A model generated the notes under the pieces. It was given only the letters and a program-made list of their open reading frames with translations, was not told the origin of the DNA and searched no databases. From Sanderia malayensis (Eukaryota; Cnidaria; Scyphozoa; Semaeostomeae; Pelagiidae): a DNA stretch of 64,000 nt. Shown in pieces: positions 31,862 to 41,351 of this stretch (its first letter is position 1; each line of letters opens with the position of its first letter). The position numbers and the translations under genes are program-made. Location of the stretch: contig RQOL01000663.1 of the NCBI GenBank assembly GCA_013076295.1, positions 152,641-216,640 of the forward strand, read 5' to 3'.

Positions 31862-32602
31862 CATTCTGGTATTCATTTACTGGTTGAGATAATGTTTCAG
31901 CATTCAGTGGAAAGGCAAAAAGATTGCTTGGTCTACATGGAAAATTTTTCCAGAGATAACGGAGACCTTCATCAAGTAAGCGTTTTAAAGTATTTATGTT
32001 CTGCTATATATTCTTTTGCAAATATGCTCCTCATTTGATGTTTACAATGCATTACATGAACCTAATGCACTTATTATCCTTCTTTCTTTTTCAGGCTTTC
32101 AAATTGCGAGACAGCCAAACCAAATGAGCACAACAACAATCAGATTGAATGGTTTGTTATACTGATGTACAACAGATCAAGCTCGATTAAAGAGATTAAT
32201 GAGTATTGAAGATATCACTTAACCAAAAAACAATGTCCTAGCGAAAGCTCACCTCCTACAAGTAATTCCCTGAAGCAACATATAAAGAGAGCTGCTTTCA
32301 CTGAATACATGAACTGAAAACAAACAAGTATCACCTAACTTTGTTATCATAAAAACGTTTTATTTCCTTGTTGTAGAAAAGTCTGGGGGCAGTCATTGTT
32401 GCCCATGCAGAACCTGCCAGATACTGATGATTGGGGTTGGCTTCAGAATGAAGATTCAGTACTACTTCTCTGGATGACGATACCCGAGGCATTGAAAGCT
32501 TGCCAAGAATTGATAAAATGCGGTTGCAAGACTTAGTGCTCCAATTGATGCAAATGCAGACAATTTGATTTGGAATGTATAGAGCTCTGTCTTTGTAATG
32601 GA
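31862..32602 (+). pseudogene. C-terminal exons of an invertebrate repeat-family protein ('TGCDT...SAF' type)
   Basis: Three exon-like pieces with plausible splice sites. 31862-31975 reads YSFTG, TGA, DNVSAFSGK and, after a 1-bp shift, KKIAWSTWKIFPEITETFIK, then donor GTAAGC. 32095 to about 32320 (acceptor TTTTTCAG) reads IEWFVILMYNRSSSIKEINE and SSPPTSNSLKQHIKRAAF. 32377-32602 (acceptor TTGTAG) reads KVWGQSLLPM, DDWGWLQNED and KACQELIKCGCK, followed by a cysteine-rich tail. This C-terminus is familiar from multicopy cnidarian and bivalve proteins of unknown function. The TGA replaces the conserved Cys of TGCDT. The same superfamily includes the genes at 41352-43183 and 51708-56861. Confidence 0.55.
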
Positions 32603-33841
32603 CAAAGTCCTGTTGTGTATAAAGTAATCATTTGTCTTGTGTTAACCGTGATTTGGAGTTCTGACCTCTTATGTCTTAGCCAATGGCAATTTTGTTGAAA
32701 TCAGGTTCAGAAAATTCGCATTTAATTTTCAGTTTTTGCGATTGTTGAAAATTCTATGACGTCATCAAAAATATCACGCCATAGCTAATTTTTATCGAAG
32801 GCCTATAATTAAAATATTTTTGTTGAAATGAACTAAATTGATGACGCTAATCGCGAATCTGCAGTTTTTAGGAAGCTGACATGCTTACTAATGTGTATAT
32901 TGATAATTTTCTCATTGAGGACTGGGTCCGAGTACTTTGGTCTAAAAATAGCATTTAGGGGCGAATTCCGATTGGGGTTCTGACCCTATTTTTTTCAGCA
33001 TGTTCAACTCTACATGTGTGCCTAGTTTCATGCTGGTATCATAAAATGCACAATTGTAACGCTAAGCTTCCTCACTATCATGCATACAACTGCTTTCATT
33101 TTCGTTTTCGAAAATCATTTCAGCAAATGTCTAAAAAATACATAAATACAACCAATAACAATATTGAAATGTTATACGTAGTTTCCATAACACTTAAAAA
33201 ATAAGATATAGCAGAAGAGTCCTTGACCTCATGTTTAGATAAAAATCAAATACTTCAAGGTTTCATGATATTTTCTTCAGGGGGTAAAAAAGAACAATTG
33301 AGCCACCTATTTCCCTGGAACAATCTGGTTATATGCTTTTAGTTTGATTCACAATAAAATTAAGTTTCACAATGCCCCTGATTTTCCTTGTAACAGGATT
33401 ACATTCTCGCTATCATGTAGCCTCGTATTCATCTAATTATTGTGATCACATGCGCATGTCAATCAATGTCAATCATGTATAGTATAAATAGCTTTGTCAA
33501 TTGTAATTTAATTCATTCTTATTCATCATTATTCTCGTACTATCATTTACATATATTTCATATTTGATTGTTACTTATTCGAACGAGTCTTTTTGAGTTG
33601 CATTGCGTAATGGTAGCTCGACCAGCATTACATCCTTCCTTAACCTGCCAAGGTGCATTCGATCTGAAGTCCACATTAATTATACAAAAGAACTAGAAAA
33701 AACATTCGATTCAATGACGGATATCTTGAGCATAGACCACATGGACTGCACAGTGGTTAAGCTGTAAAAATATAATTTCTTTCACAGATTGCATGAACCG
33801 CAAATACAAAAATACATCTCCAACCAATGCAATACCCACAG
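32603..33841. other. Unassigned AT-rich stretch
   Basis: No coding family. A TATAAATAG at about 33483 and T-rich pyrimidine text resemble a promoter or LTR, but I could not find a second LTR or a target duplication. Confidence 0.3.
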
Positions 33842-34130
33842 GTGAGTGCAGTTGCGTGAATCTGTAAACCAGCTGCTTTGGTGCTAGAGATTCTGGACTG
33901 TGAGGGTTCGAAACCACCGTCAGATCGGGGGTTGTCTAGTGAACAGTCGTTTTCAAAATTATAAACTTCTGTTGTACAAATGGGAGCATTGAAATCACTA
34001 GGACCTCATATACTACTATATATGTAGTGATTTAGTGCATGCTACCATGCCCCTGCTGGAAATAAGGCCCTTGGCCCTTCGCAGGCTATCACGTTAAACA
34101 TAAACTCACTCATCGAAGAGTACTTGGTAT
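33842..34130 (+). repeat. Candidate tRNA-derived SINE
   Basis: A perfect pol III B box, GGTTCGAAACC, lies at about 33905. A weak A-box-like stretch lies about 60 bp upstream in GCAGTTGCGTGAATCTGTAA. A body with the near-palindromic GGCCCTTGGCCC-like phrase (about 34065-34080) follows, ending ATCACGTTAAACATAAACTC. The layout (tRNA-like head, body, tail) fits a SINE, but the A box is poor and no target duplication is clear. Confidence 0.38.
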
Positions 34131-34502
34131 AGGTAAAATAAAATTGGTAAAAAGGTAGATGTTAAGAAATGAAAAATAATCTCTATGACACGGGAAGGCC
34201 TTATGTGCATGTTCATCAGACTGTGGTTAACAAATTTTGTGCAAAACTTAACTTTGTAAAAAATTTTAAAAAATGTGTCAGCCATTATGACTTATAAATT
34301 GAAAAGTCCTATGTGTGCTATAAAAATGATTTTTGTTTCCTAAAATCTGCCTTTTAACTGATTTTCAGAAATGTTTTCTTACCGTTTTTGTTGCATTTGC
34401 CATGGCAGAAGAATATTGGTGTGGGATGTGCTTCACAGCAACATCTTCTAAGAACTGGAGACACTTGACATGACTAACTGCTCGTCGTCCGACTAATGCA
34501 AT

Positions 34503-34880
34503 CTAGTTTGCTCTTTGTTGGCAGCTTTCAACCTCATTCGGAAGGAAGGATCCATTTGGACAATTAAACATTACAGAAATATCTGGAGTCTTGTCACTGA
34601 GTCCATAGCCGGATAATCGATTCTCTGTAATCATGGTTGCCACCCAATTTACAGATTCGTTCCGTCTTTCCAACGTCAGTTCATGCGGCTGGGCATAATA
34701 ATTGAAGTTATCGGTTACGACCTTGCGACTTACACCTGGAACAACAGCTTCATTCGGATTTCTTATGATGTCCAGAGATTTTCCTTCTTTCTCTATCTCG
34801 TCAAATATTGTGTCTAAATGACCCTTGCCACATTCGTCTAACTTCTTGTATAAGAACGTGGGCGAAACTGTCAGTCGCAA
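34503..34880 (-). pseudogene. Unassigned relic, possibly middle part of a DUF6589-type protein
   Basis: 125 codons: DNFNYYAQPHELTLERRNES then VNWVATMITENRLSGYGLSD. The 'DNF(D/N)...N...HW......NR.SG..L.D' pattern is what I expect upstream of the GDQLT region in multicopy cnidarian proteins that carry DUF6589. That fits the separate C-terminal piece at 26943-28358. No flanking exon recognised. Confidence 0.35.
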
Positions 34881-35494
34881 TGTGCCAGGCTGCAGCAGTG
34901 TAGCCTATCAAAAAATTAGAAACAATTTCGTTCACGATGTAACCTGAAATGAAGGACCTGTTGACACACAGGCCATTAGCAAGTTACCTGTCTCAGGAAG
35001 TGGGCGTTCGTGCGTTAGCCCTTGAACTACCTGAGCAAAACCTAGCCCTAAGGTCGGTGATTGCCCAGGAAAACACTTTTCCCGCCAACGCACCTGTCAC
35101 CGCAGCGAAAAACTGCGGGATAAGGAAGGAAAAAGAAAAGAACAGAAAAGAGAAGGGGGGAGTCGAGAAAAAAGGAAGAACGTAAAAGAAGAAAAAAAAA
35201 TTGAGGGAGGGAAAACCAGGGTGGGGATGAAATTGTAGCTATAATTTAAGGCGTGAAAACTGATCGGAATAAATCTCAAGGGATCTAGCAAGTTAGATAG
35301 CATGGTGTCACCCGCTGTGACCTCGTGATAATGCAAGCAGACAAACTACCACCCTCCCCAGCAACAGTGACACTTCGCCCGGGTGGTATTAACTGCGGTT
35401 AAATCAGGTCTAACCGATATAAAAACAATTGAAATCAATGCTGAATTGATGTTTCATTTGGACCTAAAGTGCTGAGGGAGCAGAACTTTCTCTA
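34881..35494. other. Spacer with purine-rich tract
   Basis: A GA-rich low-complexity tract spans about 35120-35215. No supported gene. Confidence 0.35.
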
Positions 35495-35683
35495 TGTAGT
35501 GCAGAGGGTGAAGGGGGGGGGGGTATTATCACCCGAGCGGGGACTTTTCGGGACAATATTTTTCTAAATCACTTTTTTGCATAGATTACGAATCTGGGTG
35601 TTGATCAACGATTTTGGGGGGCTTTTTCGAGATTTTGGGGGATTTGTGGTAAAAATGCGCGATTTTTATAAATGTAATGAAAA

Positions 35684-35976
35684 TGTAGCGTGCCGCTATT
35701 GTAGATTGCGGCATTCGTTGTAAGTATTGCCGCCAATAAGGCCGGCACTTAATGACACTTGATATTTTCTTATAACACTAAATATCTTCTTCTTATTTAC
35801 TTTTAATACCTTCCTCGGCAGCCTTATAATATGTATATGAATTAGAATTGAACCTTGTACCCTGAGTAAATATATAACTTGGAGCTGAGCGTTAAAGAAT
35901 CAGAATTATACAGTTACTGCTTAGAACGGTTGTCGTTTTGTGCTTGTTCTTCTCTCTGCGAATCCTAAACGCTACA
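35684..35976 (+). repeat. 5' LTR of the Gypsy element
   Basis: 293 bp, TG...CA, with 7-bp terminal inversion TGTAGCG/CGCTACA. It contains TATAATATG at about 35825 as a possible core promoter. Confidence 0.95.
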
Positions 35977-35978
35977 TC

Positions 35979-35992
35979 TGGTGACAGGAGCT
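35979..35992 (+). promoter_or_regulatory. Primer-binding site candidate
   Basis: TGGTGACAGGAGCT lies 2 bp after the 5' LTR. The leading TGG pairs with a tRNA CCA end. I cannot name the tRNA. Confidence 0.65.
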
Positions 35993-36021
35993 AGAGCTGA
36001 AGATCCAAGCTGTCCTCGACG

Positions 36022-37026
36022 ATGTCTGTTTCTATTATTCCCGAGAAATTCGAATCTGGTGATTTTGTGGCCTGGCTTCGTAATTTTGAGTGCTGTGCTT
36101 CTGCTAACGGATGGAAGGATGAAGATAAACTGAAGAAATTGCCTGCATTTCTGAAGGGGCCAGCTGCTGCTCATTTCCATGGTCTTGTCGCTGAGCAAAA
36201 GGCAAGCTATGCTACGTTGTCGGCTCATCTCAAGAAAGCATTGTGTCCAGTTGTGAACCGTGAATTGTTCTACGCTGAGTTTGACTGCCGAAAGTTGCGA
36301 CCCACAGAAGATCCGAATTTGTTGCTGTGGGATCTTGAAGATCTTCTACGCAAAGCCGAACCTGATTTGTCCGACGACGCACGTGCTGCCCTGCTGGCGC
36401 GGCAATTTATGAAAAGTTTGCCGCACGATATTCGTCTGCGTCTGCTAGAAGGCAACCCTACGCCGTCGCTGCAAGACATGCGTGAGTTCGTCGAACGTTA
36501 CCGAGCCGTTCATCACTTTCGCCGGGATGAGTCGCCTGTCTTGAGCACCAGTGCTGTGCCCAACGCTGCTCCGCCGGATGACTTTCGAGATGCCATCACA
36601 AGTTTGACTGCCGCCATTGAAAACTTGACGAAAAATCAAGAAAAGCTTCAGGCTGCTGTTTCTCAGCAACAACAACAGCCACGTCAGCCAAATGCAACAC
36701 CGAGATCAAGATGGCCGTCCCAAGACACCAGCAACAGTCGTGCTCCACGCCGTTGTTTCAACTGCAACCAAGTGGGACATTTTGCTCGAGAGTGTCCATG
36801 GGATGTCAACTGTTCGTTGTGCCGTGGATGGGGGCATAGCCGTGACCAATGTGCCAACAACTTCGTGAACGCCGACCACCGCAACGCTGCTCAAGAAACT
36901 GTGCCTAGGCCACTAGCTTCTTCTACAAATGTAAGTCGAAATTCAGTATCTGTTGGTAATGTAGGTAATGCAGTATCTTCTTCTTCTTCTGCACGTTCTT
37001 TAAACTTCAACGGGGTGCCTCAGTAA
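36022..37026 (+). CDS. gag: Gypsy Gag with two CCHC zinc knuckles
   Basis: 334 codons from the ATG at 36022, the first ATG after the LTR. Residues about 5-170 are a retrotransposon capsid-like helical region (FVAWLRNFECCASANGW, HFHGLVAEQ). A Gln-rich spacer follows (SQQQQQ). Two zinc knuckles have the exact C-x2-C-x4-H-x4-C pattern at residues 245-258 (CFNCNQVGHFAREC) and 264-277 (CSLCRGWGHSRDQC). It forms the particle and packages RNA. The ORF ends with TAA at 37024-37026, 19 nt after a -1 slippery heptamer. Intact. Confidence 0.95.
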   Translation: MSVSIIPEKFESGDFVAWLRNFECCASANGWKDEDKLKKLPAFLKGPAAAHFHGLVAEQKASYATLSAHLKKALCPVVNRELFYAEFDCRKLRPTEDPNLLLWDLEDLLRKAEPDLSDDARAALLARQFMKSLPHDIRLRLLEGNPTPSLQDMREFVERYRAVHHFRRDESPVLSTSAVPNAAPPDDFRDAITSLTAAIENLTKNQEKLQAAVSQQQQQPRQPNATPRSRWPSQDTSNSRAPRRCFNCNQVGHFARECPWDVNCSLCRGWGHSRDQCANNFVNADHRNAAQETVPRPLASSTNVSRNSVSVGNVGNAVSSSSSARSLNFNGVPQ

Positions 37027-37049
37027 AGGGCTGTATTGACGGTCACCCC
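36999..37049 (+). promoter_or_regulatory. -1 ribosomal frameshift signal joining gag and pol
   Basis: T TTA AAC lies at 36999-37005 in exactly the gag-frame phase a -1 slippery site needs (codons TTA 37000-37002 and AAC 37003-37005). After a 6-nt spacer a perfect 6-bp stem can form between GGGGTG (37012-37017) and CACCCC (37044-37049). The -1 frame is open from 36969, after a TAA at 36966-36968, through all of pol, so a slip here yields Gag-Pol. Confidence 0.88.
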
Positions 37050-40000
37050 AATGTTTTTGTCTTGGCCTCTAGTTTTCCCTTGAGCTCTCAGCCCCTTGTC
37101 CAATGTTTTTTGAATGGGTCTACAGTTAGCGCCTTAATTGATACAGGCTCAATGAAATCGTTTATTAGCAAGAGTGTTTTCCAAAACTTGCAGTCCTCAC
37201 CGCCGCTTGATCCAGTCGATTTAAACTGTGTAGGTGTTACTGGCCAGCCTTTGCCTGTTGATGGCTCGGCTCGGTTTAATTTGTCTTTTGCTAGTGTTCA
37301 TCAGCACTCCTACTCAGGTGAATTTTTAATTTCATCTCAATTAATTCAACCGTTACAATGCATATTAGGTTGGGATTTCTTAACAGGCAATGGCCTACAG
37401 TTGTCATATAAAACAAATGGCACTTATTCTTTAGAGGGTAAGCATGGGTCCACACCCTTAGTTCCCCTTACTGATAAACAGGAGAACCCAGCTAGTGCAC
37501 CAGAATCGTGTTGTCTGACCCAGTCTACGAATAGGTGTTCTGTTAATGTAGAGTTAGTTAGTAGTGTTTGCATTCCGGCACGTACTGAAATTTTAGTTAG
37601 CGGCAAAATTCCGCGCGGCGCTCGCGATCAATTAGGCATGCTTTCACCTTTTGATTCTGATTCTAAATTACCACAACATGTTTTACCGGCTTATTTAATA
37701 TGTCAAGCGCAGTCATGTAATGTGCCCGTCCGTTTAATGAATACGTCAAGTTTTGATATCGAGTTGCAAACAGGTCAGAGTATTTGTCAATTTTGTCCCG
37801 TTGTTGAAATACCTTGTGATACCGCCAATCAACCGTTATATCCGGTACTTTCTTCTGTAGAAGCCAAAAATAAAATTCGGGGCGATATTGAAAACGCATT
37901 AAGCAAAGATCTTAGCTCTGCCGACCGACAAATGATATTAAATACGCTACTCGCATTTTCTGATGTTTTTGCTGAAAATCTAGGCCATACTGATGTCATT
38001 GAACACCAGATAGATACTGGGGTTGCTCACCCAATTAGACAATACCCCCGCCGCCTTCCGTACGCATTTCGCGAGGAAACTAGAAAACAGGTTCAGGACA
38101 TGCTTGACCAGGGGGTAATCCAACCGAGTAAAAGTCCGTGGGCCTCCCCTATTGTGCTTGTAAAAAAGAAGGATGGTAGCTATCGTTTTTGCATAGATTA
38201 TCGCAAGCTTAATTCGGTCAGCAAGAAAGATGCGCATCCGTTGCCTAGGGTTGATGATCTATTAGATGCACTGCACGGCTCGTGCATTTTTAGTACTTTA
38301 GATTTACGTTCTGGCTATTGGCAGATTAGCGTTGATCCGCAGGACCGCGAAAAAACCGCTTTTATTACGCCCGACGGCTTATGGGAATTTCTCCGTCTTC
38401 CCTTTGGTGTTTCTGGGGGGTGTGCCACGTTCCAACAAGCGATTGAAATTGTTTTGTCAGGACTAACATATGATACATGTTTATGTTATTTTGATGACGT
38501 CATCATACCGTCTTCTAGCATAGACCAACACTGCGAGCGGTTAGCCTTAGTATTGTCTCGTTTCCGCCAGCATAATTTGCGCGTTAAAGCCACTAAGTGT
38601 CATTTTGGTGCGGCTAGTGTATTATTTCTTGGTCACATAGTTTCCGCGCAGGGTATACACACCGATCCAAAAAAACTGGAAGCTGTTTCACAGCTTTCCA
38701 ATCCTACTAACGTAGAGCAGGTCCGATCATTTCTAGGGTTAGCAGGGTATTATCGCCGCTTTATTCCGCATTTTGCTACCGTAACCGCCCCGCTTGTTGC
38801 GCTTACCAAAAAATCCGTCAAGTTTTCATGGGGTCAATTAGAACAAACCGCATTTAACACTATTCAAGCGCAGTTGTGCAAGTCGCCTATTTTAGCGTAT
38901 CCACGCCTTGATCAACCGTTTGTTCTCCAGACTGACGCTTCTGATTTAGGCCTTGGTGCCATCTTAACGCAATTTAATTCCGCCGGGCAGGAACATGTTA
39001 TTTCATATGCAAGTCGAACCCTTACTGCTCGCGAAGCAAACTATTCTGCTACCGAAAAGGAAGCTCTAGCTGTTGTTTTTGCGGTTGACCATTTTCGGCC
39101 TTATTTGCTAGGCAAGCATTTCACCGTAGTGACAGACCATAGCGCGTTGCGTTGGTTAAACTCAGTCGAACCCAAGGGCCGCATAGCGCGTTGGCTTATG
39201 ACCTTGCAAGAATACACTTTTGATATCAAGCATAGGCCCGGTTCCGCAAACGCTAACGCTGACGCGTTGTCGCGGTTTTTGCCCGAAAAGCCTAAAAACT
39301 CGGTTCAGACTTGCGCCACTACTGCTTCGCCGTCTTATAATCTTTTTGACGCACAGCGTAGCGATAGTCGCTTACACACTATAATTGATTTGAAATTAGC
39401 AAAACTGCCAAAACCACCGCTATTTGCTTGGCGTAATGACCCTGTATTAAAAGCCTTTTGGCATTGCTGGGACACCTTGCATATTGTAAACGGGTTGCTC
39501 GTTAAAAGTCCGCATGAAAAGCAATTGTTACCAGAGTACTCGTTTGTCATTCCGACTGAATTGATTCCATCGGTGCTGCACGGTATTCATAGCAACCCAC
39601 TTTCTGGTCATCTAGGCATTAAGCGAACTATTTTACGCACCAAAAACCGTTTTTTCTGGCCTATGATGAAACAACACATTGTTGATTTTGTTCGTTCTTG
39701 CCAAACTTGTGCGCAAAATAAATCCGACTTTAGTCGTAATCCTGCACCCATGCAGCCTTTAACCGTGAGTGAGCCTTTTGTATTTTGGGCCATGGACTAT
39801 ATGGGGCCACTCCCTGAAACCGCTAGGGGTAATAAACATCTACTCGTAGTTATGGACCATTTCACTAAGTGGTGCGAAATATTTCCCACGCCCGATCAAA
39901 AAGCACGCACCGTAGCCGAAATTTTAGTTTCTCGCGTTTTCAGTCGATTTGGTCCGCCTACTATTATTCATTCCGACCAAGGCCGCAATTTTGAAAGTCA

Positions 40001-40841
40001 CCTTATGCAGGAAATTTGCGATATAATGGGCACGCATAAATCACGCACTACTGCCTATCATCCGCAGTGTGACGGGCAGGTTGAGCGTCAGAACCGCACT
40101 ATTCAAGACATGCTCGCGTCTATTGCGTCTGCGCATAAGGATGACTGGGATATTTGGGTAAGTCTTGTAGCTTACGCTTATAACACTAGCGTTCACGAAT
40201 CTACTGGGTTTAGTCCATACGAACTAGTTTTCGGTCGCGAAGCGCGCACACCGCTGGAATTAGATCTTAGCTTACCATTAAAAAACCCTTCTGATCAATC
40301 TGAATATTCGCAGACGATAAGACAAAAGCTGCAGAGTATCAAGCGGACTGCGCAACAAAACTTAGATCAAAGTCGTGCTAGGCAGAAAAGTTATTACGAT
40401 CGACGTGTAGCTGAATGGAATCCTCATCCAGTCGGTAGTTCCGTATGGCTGCGTCGCCCCAAAACGTGGAAGTTTGGGAAAAGGTGGCTCGGCCCGTACG
40501 AAATTCTTGCCAACCGGGGGGTGAATTATTGGATACGTTGCGCAGACGGTAAAACTAAGGTAGTTCACCATGATAATCTTAAGGTCAGCGTTGTGCCATC
40601 CGGGCGAGGTGAGCCGCACTGCCCAGTAACTGAGTCGGCAGAAAATCAAGTTGTGGTCGGGGAACCTGCTATTGTAGAGGAAAACACACCCTTGTTTGTT
40701 TCGAACCCTGAGCCTGTCCCAGGTATCCCGGCGGGTAGCCCTGTGCGCGGAAACCCTGTGCACCCCCCTAATGACCGCACTCGACCCGCACGACTGAGGC
40801 AAAATCCGCCGTTGAGGTTTGGAGAACTTCTTTATAACTAA
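37005..40841 (+). CDS. pol: Gypsy Pol: protease, RT, RNase H, integrase
   Basis: Expressed as a -1 extension of Gag; no ATG is needed, and the residues below count from 37062. The protease has ALIDTGS (D27-T-G). RT runs from VLVKKKDGSYRFCIDYRKLN (about 364) to the catalytic YFDD at 476-479. RNase H has LQTDASDLGLGAI (about 624), SATEKEALAV and VVTDHSALRWL. Integrase has an HHCC zinc region (HSNPLSGHLGIKRT, CQTCAQNK), then WAMDYMG (D912), HSDQGRNF (D972) and GQVERQNR (E1008), i.e. D-x59-D-x35-E. A GPY/F-like WLGPYEIL lies near the C-terminus. No chromodomain. The frame is uninterrupted to TAA at 40839-40841. Together the domains copy the RNA into DNA and insert it. Confidence 0.96.
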   Translation, partial: LQRGASVKGCIDGHPNVFVLASSFPLSSQPLVQCFLNGSTVSALIDTGSMKSFISKSVFQNLQSSPPLDPVDLNCVGVTGQPLPVDGSARFNLSFASVHQHSYSGEFLISSQLIQPLQCILGWDFLTGNGLQLSYKTNGTYSLEGKHGSTPLVPLTDKQENPASAPESCCLTQSTNRCSVNVELVSSVCIPARTEILVSGKIPRGARDQLGMLSPFDSDSKLPQHVLPAYLICQAQSCNVPVRLMNTSSFDIELQTGQSICQFCPVVEIPCDTANQPLYPVLSSVEAKNKIRGDIENALSKDLSSADRQMILNTLLAFSDVFAENLGHTDVIEHQIDTGVAHPIRQYPRRLPYAFREETRKQVQDMLDQGVIQPSKSPWASPIVLVKKKDGSYRFCIDYRKLNSVSKKDAHPLPRVDDLLDALHGSCIFSTLDLRSGYWQISVDPQDREKTAFITPDGLWEFLRLPFGVSGGCATFQQAIEIVLSGLTYDTCLCYFDDVIIPSSSIDQHCERLALVLSRFRQHNLRVKATKCHFGAASVLFLGHIVSAQGIHTDPKKLEAVSQLSNPTNVEQVRSFLGLAGYYRRFIPHFATVTAPLVALTKKSVKFSWGQLEQTAFNTIQAQLCKSPILAYPRLDQPFVLQTDASDLGLGAILTQFNSAGQEHVISYASRTLTAREANYSATEKEALAVVFAVDHFRPYLLGKHFTVVTDHSALRWLNSVEPKGRIARWLMTLQEYTFDIKHRPGSANANADALSRFLPEKPKNSVQTCATTASPSYNLFDAQRSDSRLHTIIDLKLAKLPKPPLFAWRNDPVLKAFWHCWDTLHIVNGLLVKSPHEKQLLPEYSFVIPTELIPSVLHGIHSNPLSGHLGIKRTILRTKNRFFWPMMKQHIVDFVRSCQTCAQNKSDFSRNPAPMQPLTVSEPFVFWAMDYMGPLPETARGNKHLLVVMDHFTKWCEIFPTPDQKARTVAEILVSRVFSRFGPPTIIHSDQGRNFESHLMQEICDIMGTHKSRTTAYHPQCDGQVERQNRTIQDMLASIASAHKDDWDIWVSLVAYAYNTSVHESTGFSPYELVFGREARTPLELDLSLPLKNPSDQSEYSQTIRQKLQSIKRTAQQNLDQSRARQKSYYDRRVAEWNPHPVGSSVWLRRPKTWKFGKRWLGPYEILANRGVNYWIRCADGKTKVVHHDNLKVSVVPSGRGEPHCPVTESAENQVVVGEPAIVEENTPLFVSNPEPVPGIPAGSPVRGNPVHPPNDRTRPARLRQNPPLRFGELLYN

Positions 40842-40843
40842 AT

Positions 40844-40857
40844 TAAGGGGGGGATGG
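40844..40857 (+). promoter_or_regulatory. Polypurine tract
   Basis: AAGGGGGGGATGG, directly before the 3' LTR, is the expected primer for plus-strand DNA synthesis. Confidence 0.85.
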
Positions 40858-41150
40858 TGTAGCGTGCCGCTATTGTAGATTGCGGCATTCGTTGTAAGTA
40901 TTGCCGCCAATAAGGCCGGCACTTAATGACACTTGATATTTTCTTATAACACTAAATATCTTCTTCTTATTTACTTTTAATACCTTCCTCGGCAGCCTTA
41001 TAATATGTATATGAATTAGAATTGAACCTTGTACCCTGAGTAAATATATAACTTGGAGCTGAGCGTTAAAGAATCAGAATTATACAGTTACTGCTTAGAA
41101 CGGTTGTCGTTTTGTGCTTGTTCTTCTCTCTGCGAATCCTAAACGCTACA
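40858..41150 (+). repeat. 3' LTR of the Gypsy element
   Basis: 293 bp; compared by eye with 35684-35976 and no difference found. Confidence 0.95.
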
Positions 41151-41351
41151 AAAATATAGATTAAGTTGGTGTTGTTGCCTGTTTCGTGCCCAACAGTATA
41201 CTATGATATCAATTAGATATATATATTTCTACTTAAGGGGGCACATGGGGGGTCATGGGACTTTCTTTCGGGGGGGGGGTGGAGGTGTTTACTAAAAATT
41301 CAAATATTGACTATTTGAAGAATTTAAAATTATCAAGTTTTCGCATATGAT

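Larger units (their letters stand above)
35684..41150 (+). mobile_element. Complete Ty3/Gypsy LTR retrotransposon, 5467 bp
   Basis: Two 293-bp LTRs (35684-35976, 40858-41150) appear identical base for base and start TGTAGCG and end CGCTACA. A primer-binding-like TGGTGACAGGAGC follows the left LTR, and AAGGGGGGGATGG precedes the right LTR. gag and pol are both open from end to end. AAAA flanks both sides as a likely 4-bp duplication. Codon use is richer in GC than the surroundings. Domain order PR-RT-RNaseH-IN with a GPY/F segment and no visible chromodomain defines Ty3/Gypsy. Identical LTRs and intact ORFs imply very recent insertion. Confidence 0.95.
35495..41290 (+). repeat. Dispersed repeat X, the landing site of the Gypsy element
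   Basis: 35495-35683 and 41151 to about 41290 match, in inverted orientation, the stretch 58330-58690. The left part shares AGGGTGAAGGGGGGG, GTATTATCACCCGAGCGGGG and the next about 110 bp. The right part shares TTGCCTGTTT and AGTATACTATGATATCAATT-like text. So the Gypsy element split a repeat whose unsplit relative lies at 58.3-58.7 kb. Confidence 0.7.

Noticed and set aside
33410..33645. Solo LTR (TG...CA with TATAAATAG inside)
   Set aside because: No matching target duplication, no second LTR, and the proposed ends are arbitrary.
33895..33925. A functional tRNA gene
   Set aside because: Only the B box is good; no acceptor stem or anticodon arm can be folded.
35097..35336. Minus-strand Phe/Ser-rich frame
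   Set aside because: It is the complement of a GA-rich low-complexity tract.
35684..41150. An env gene, making the element a retrovirus
   Set aside because: Only 16 bases separate the pol stop from the 3' LTR; there is no third ORF.
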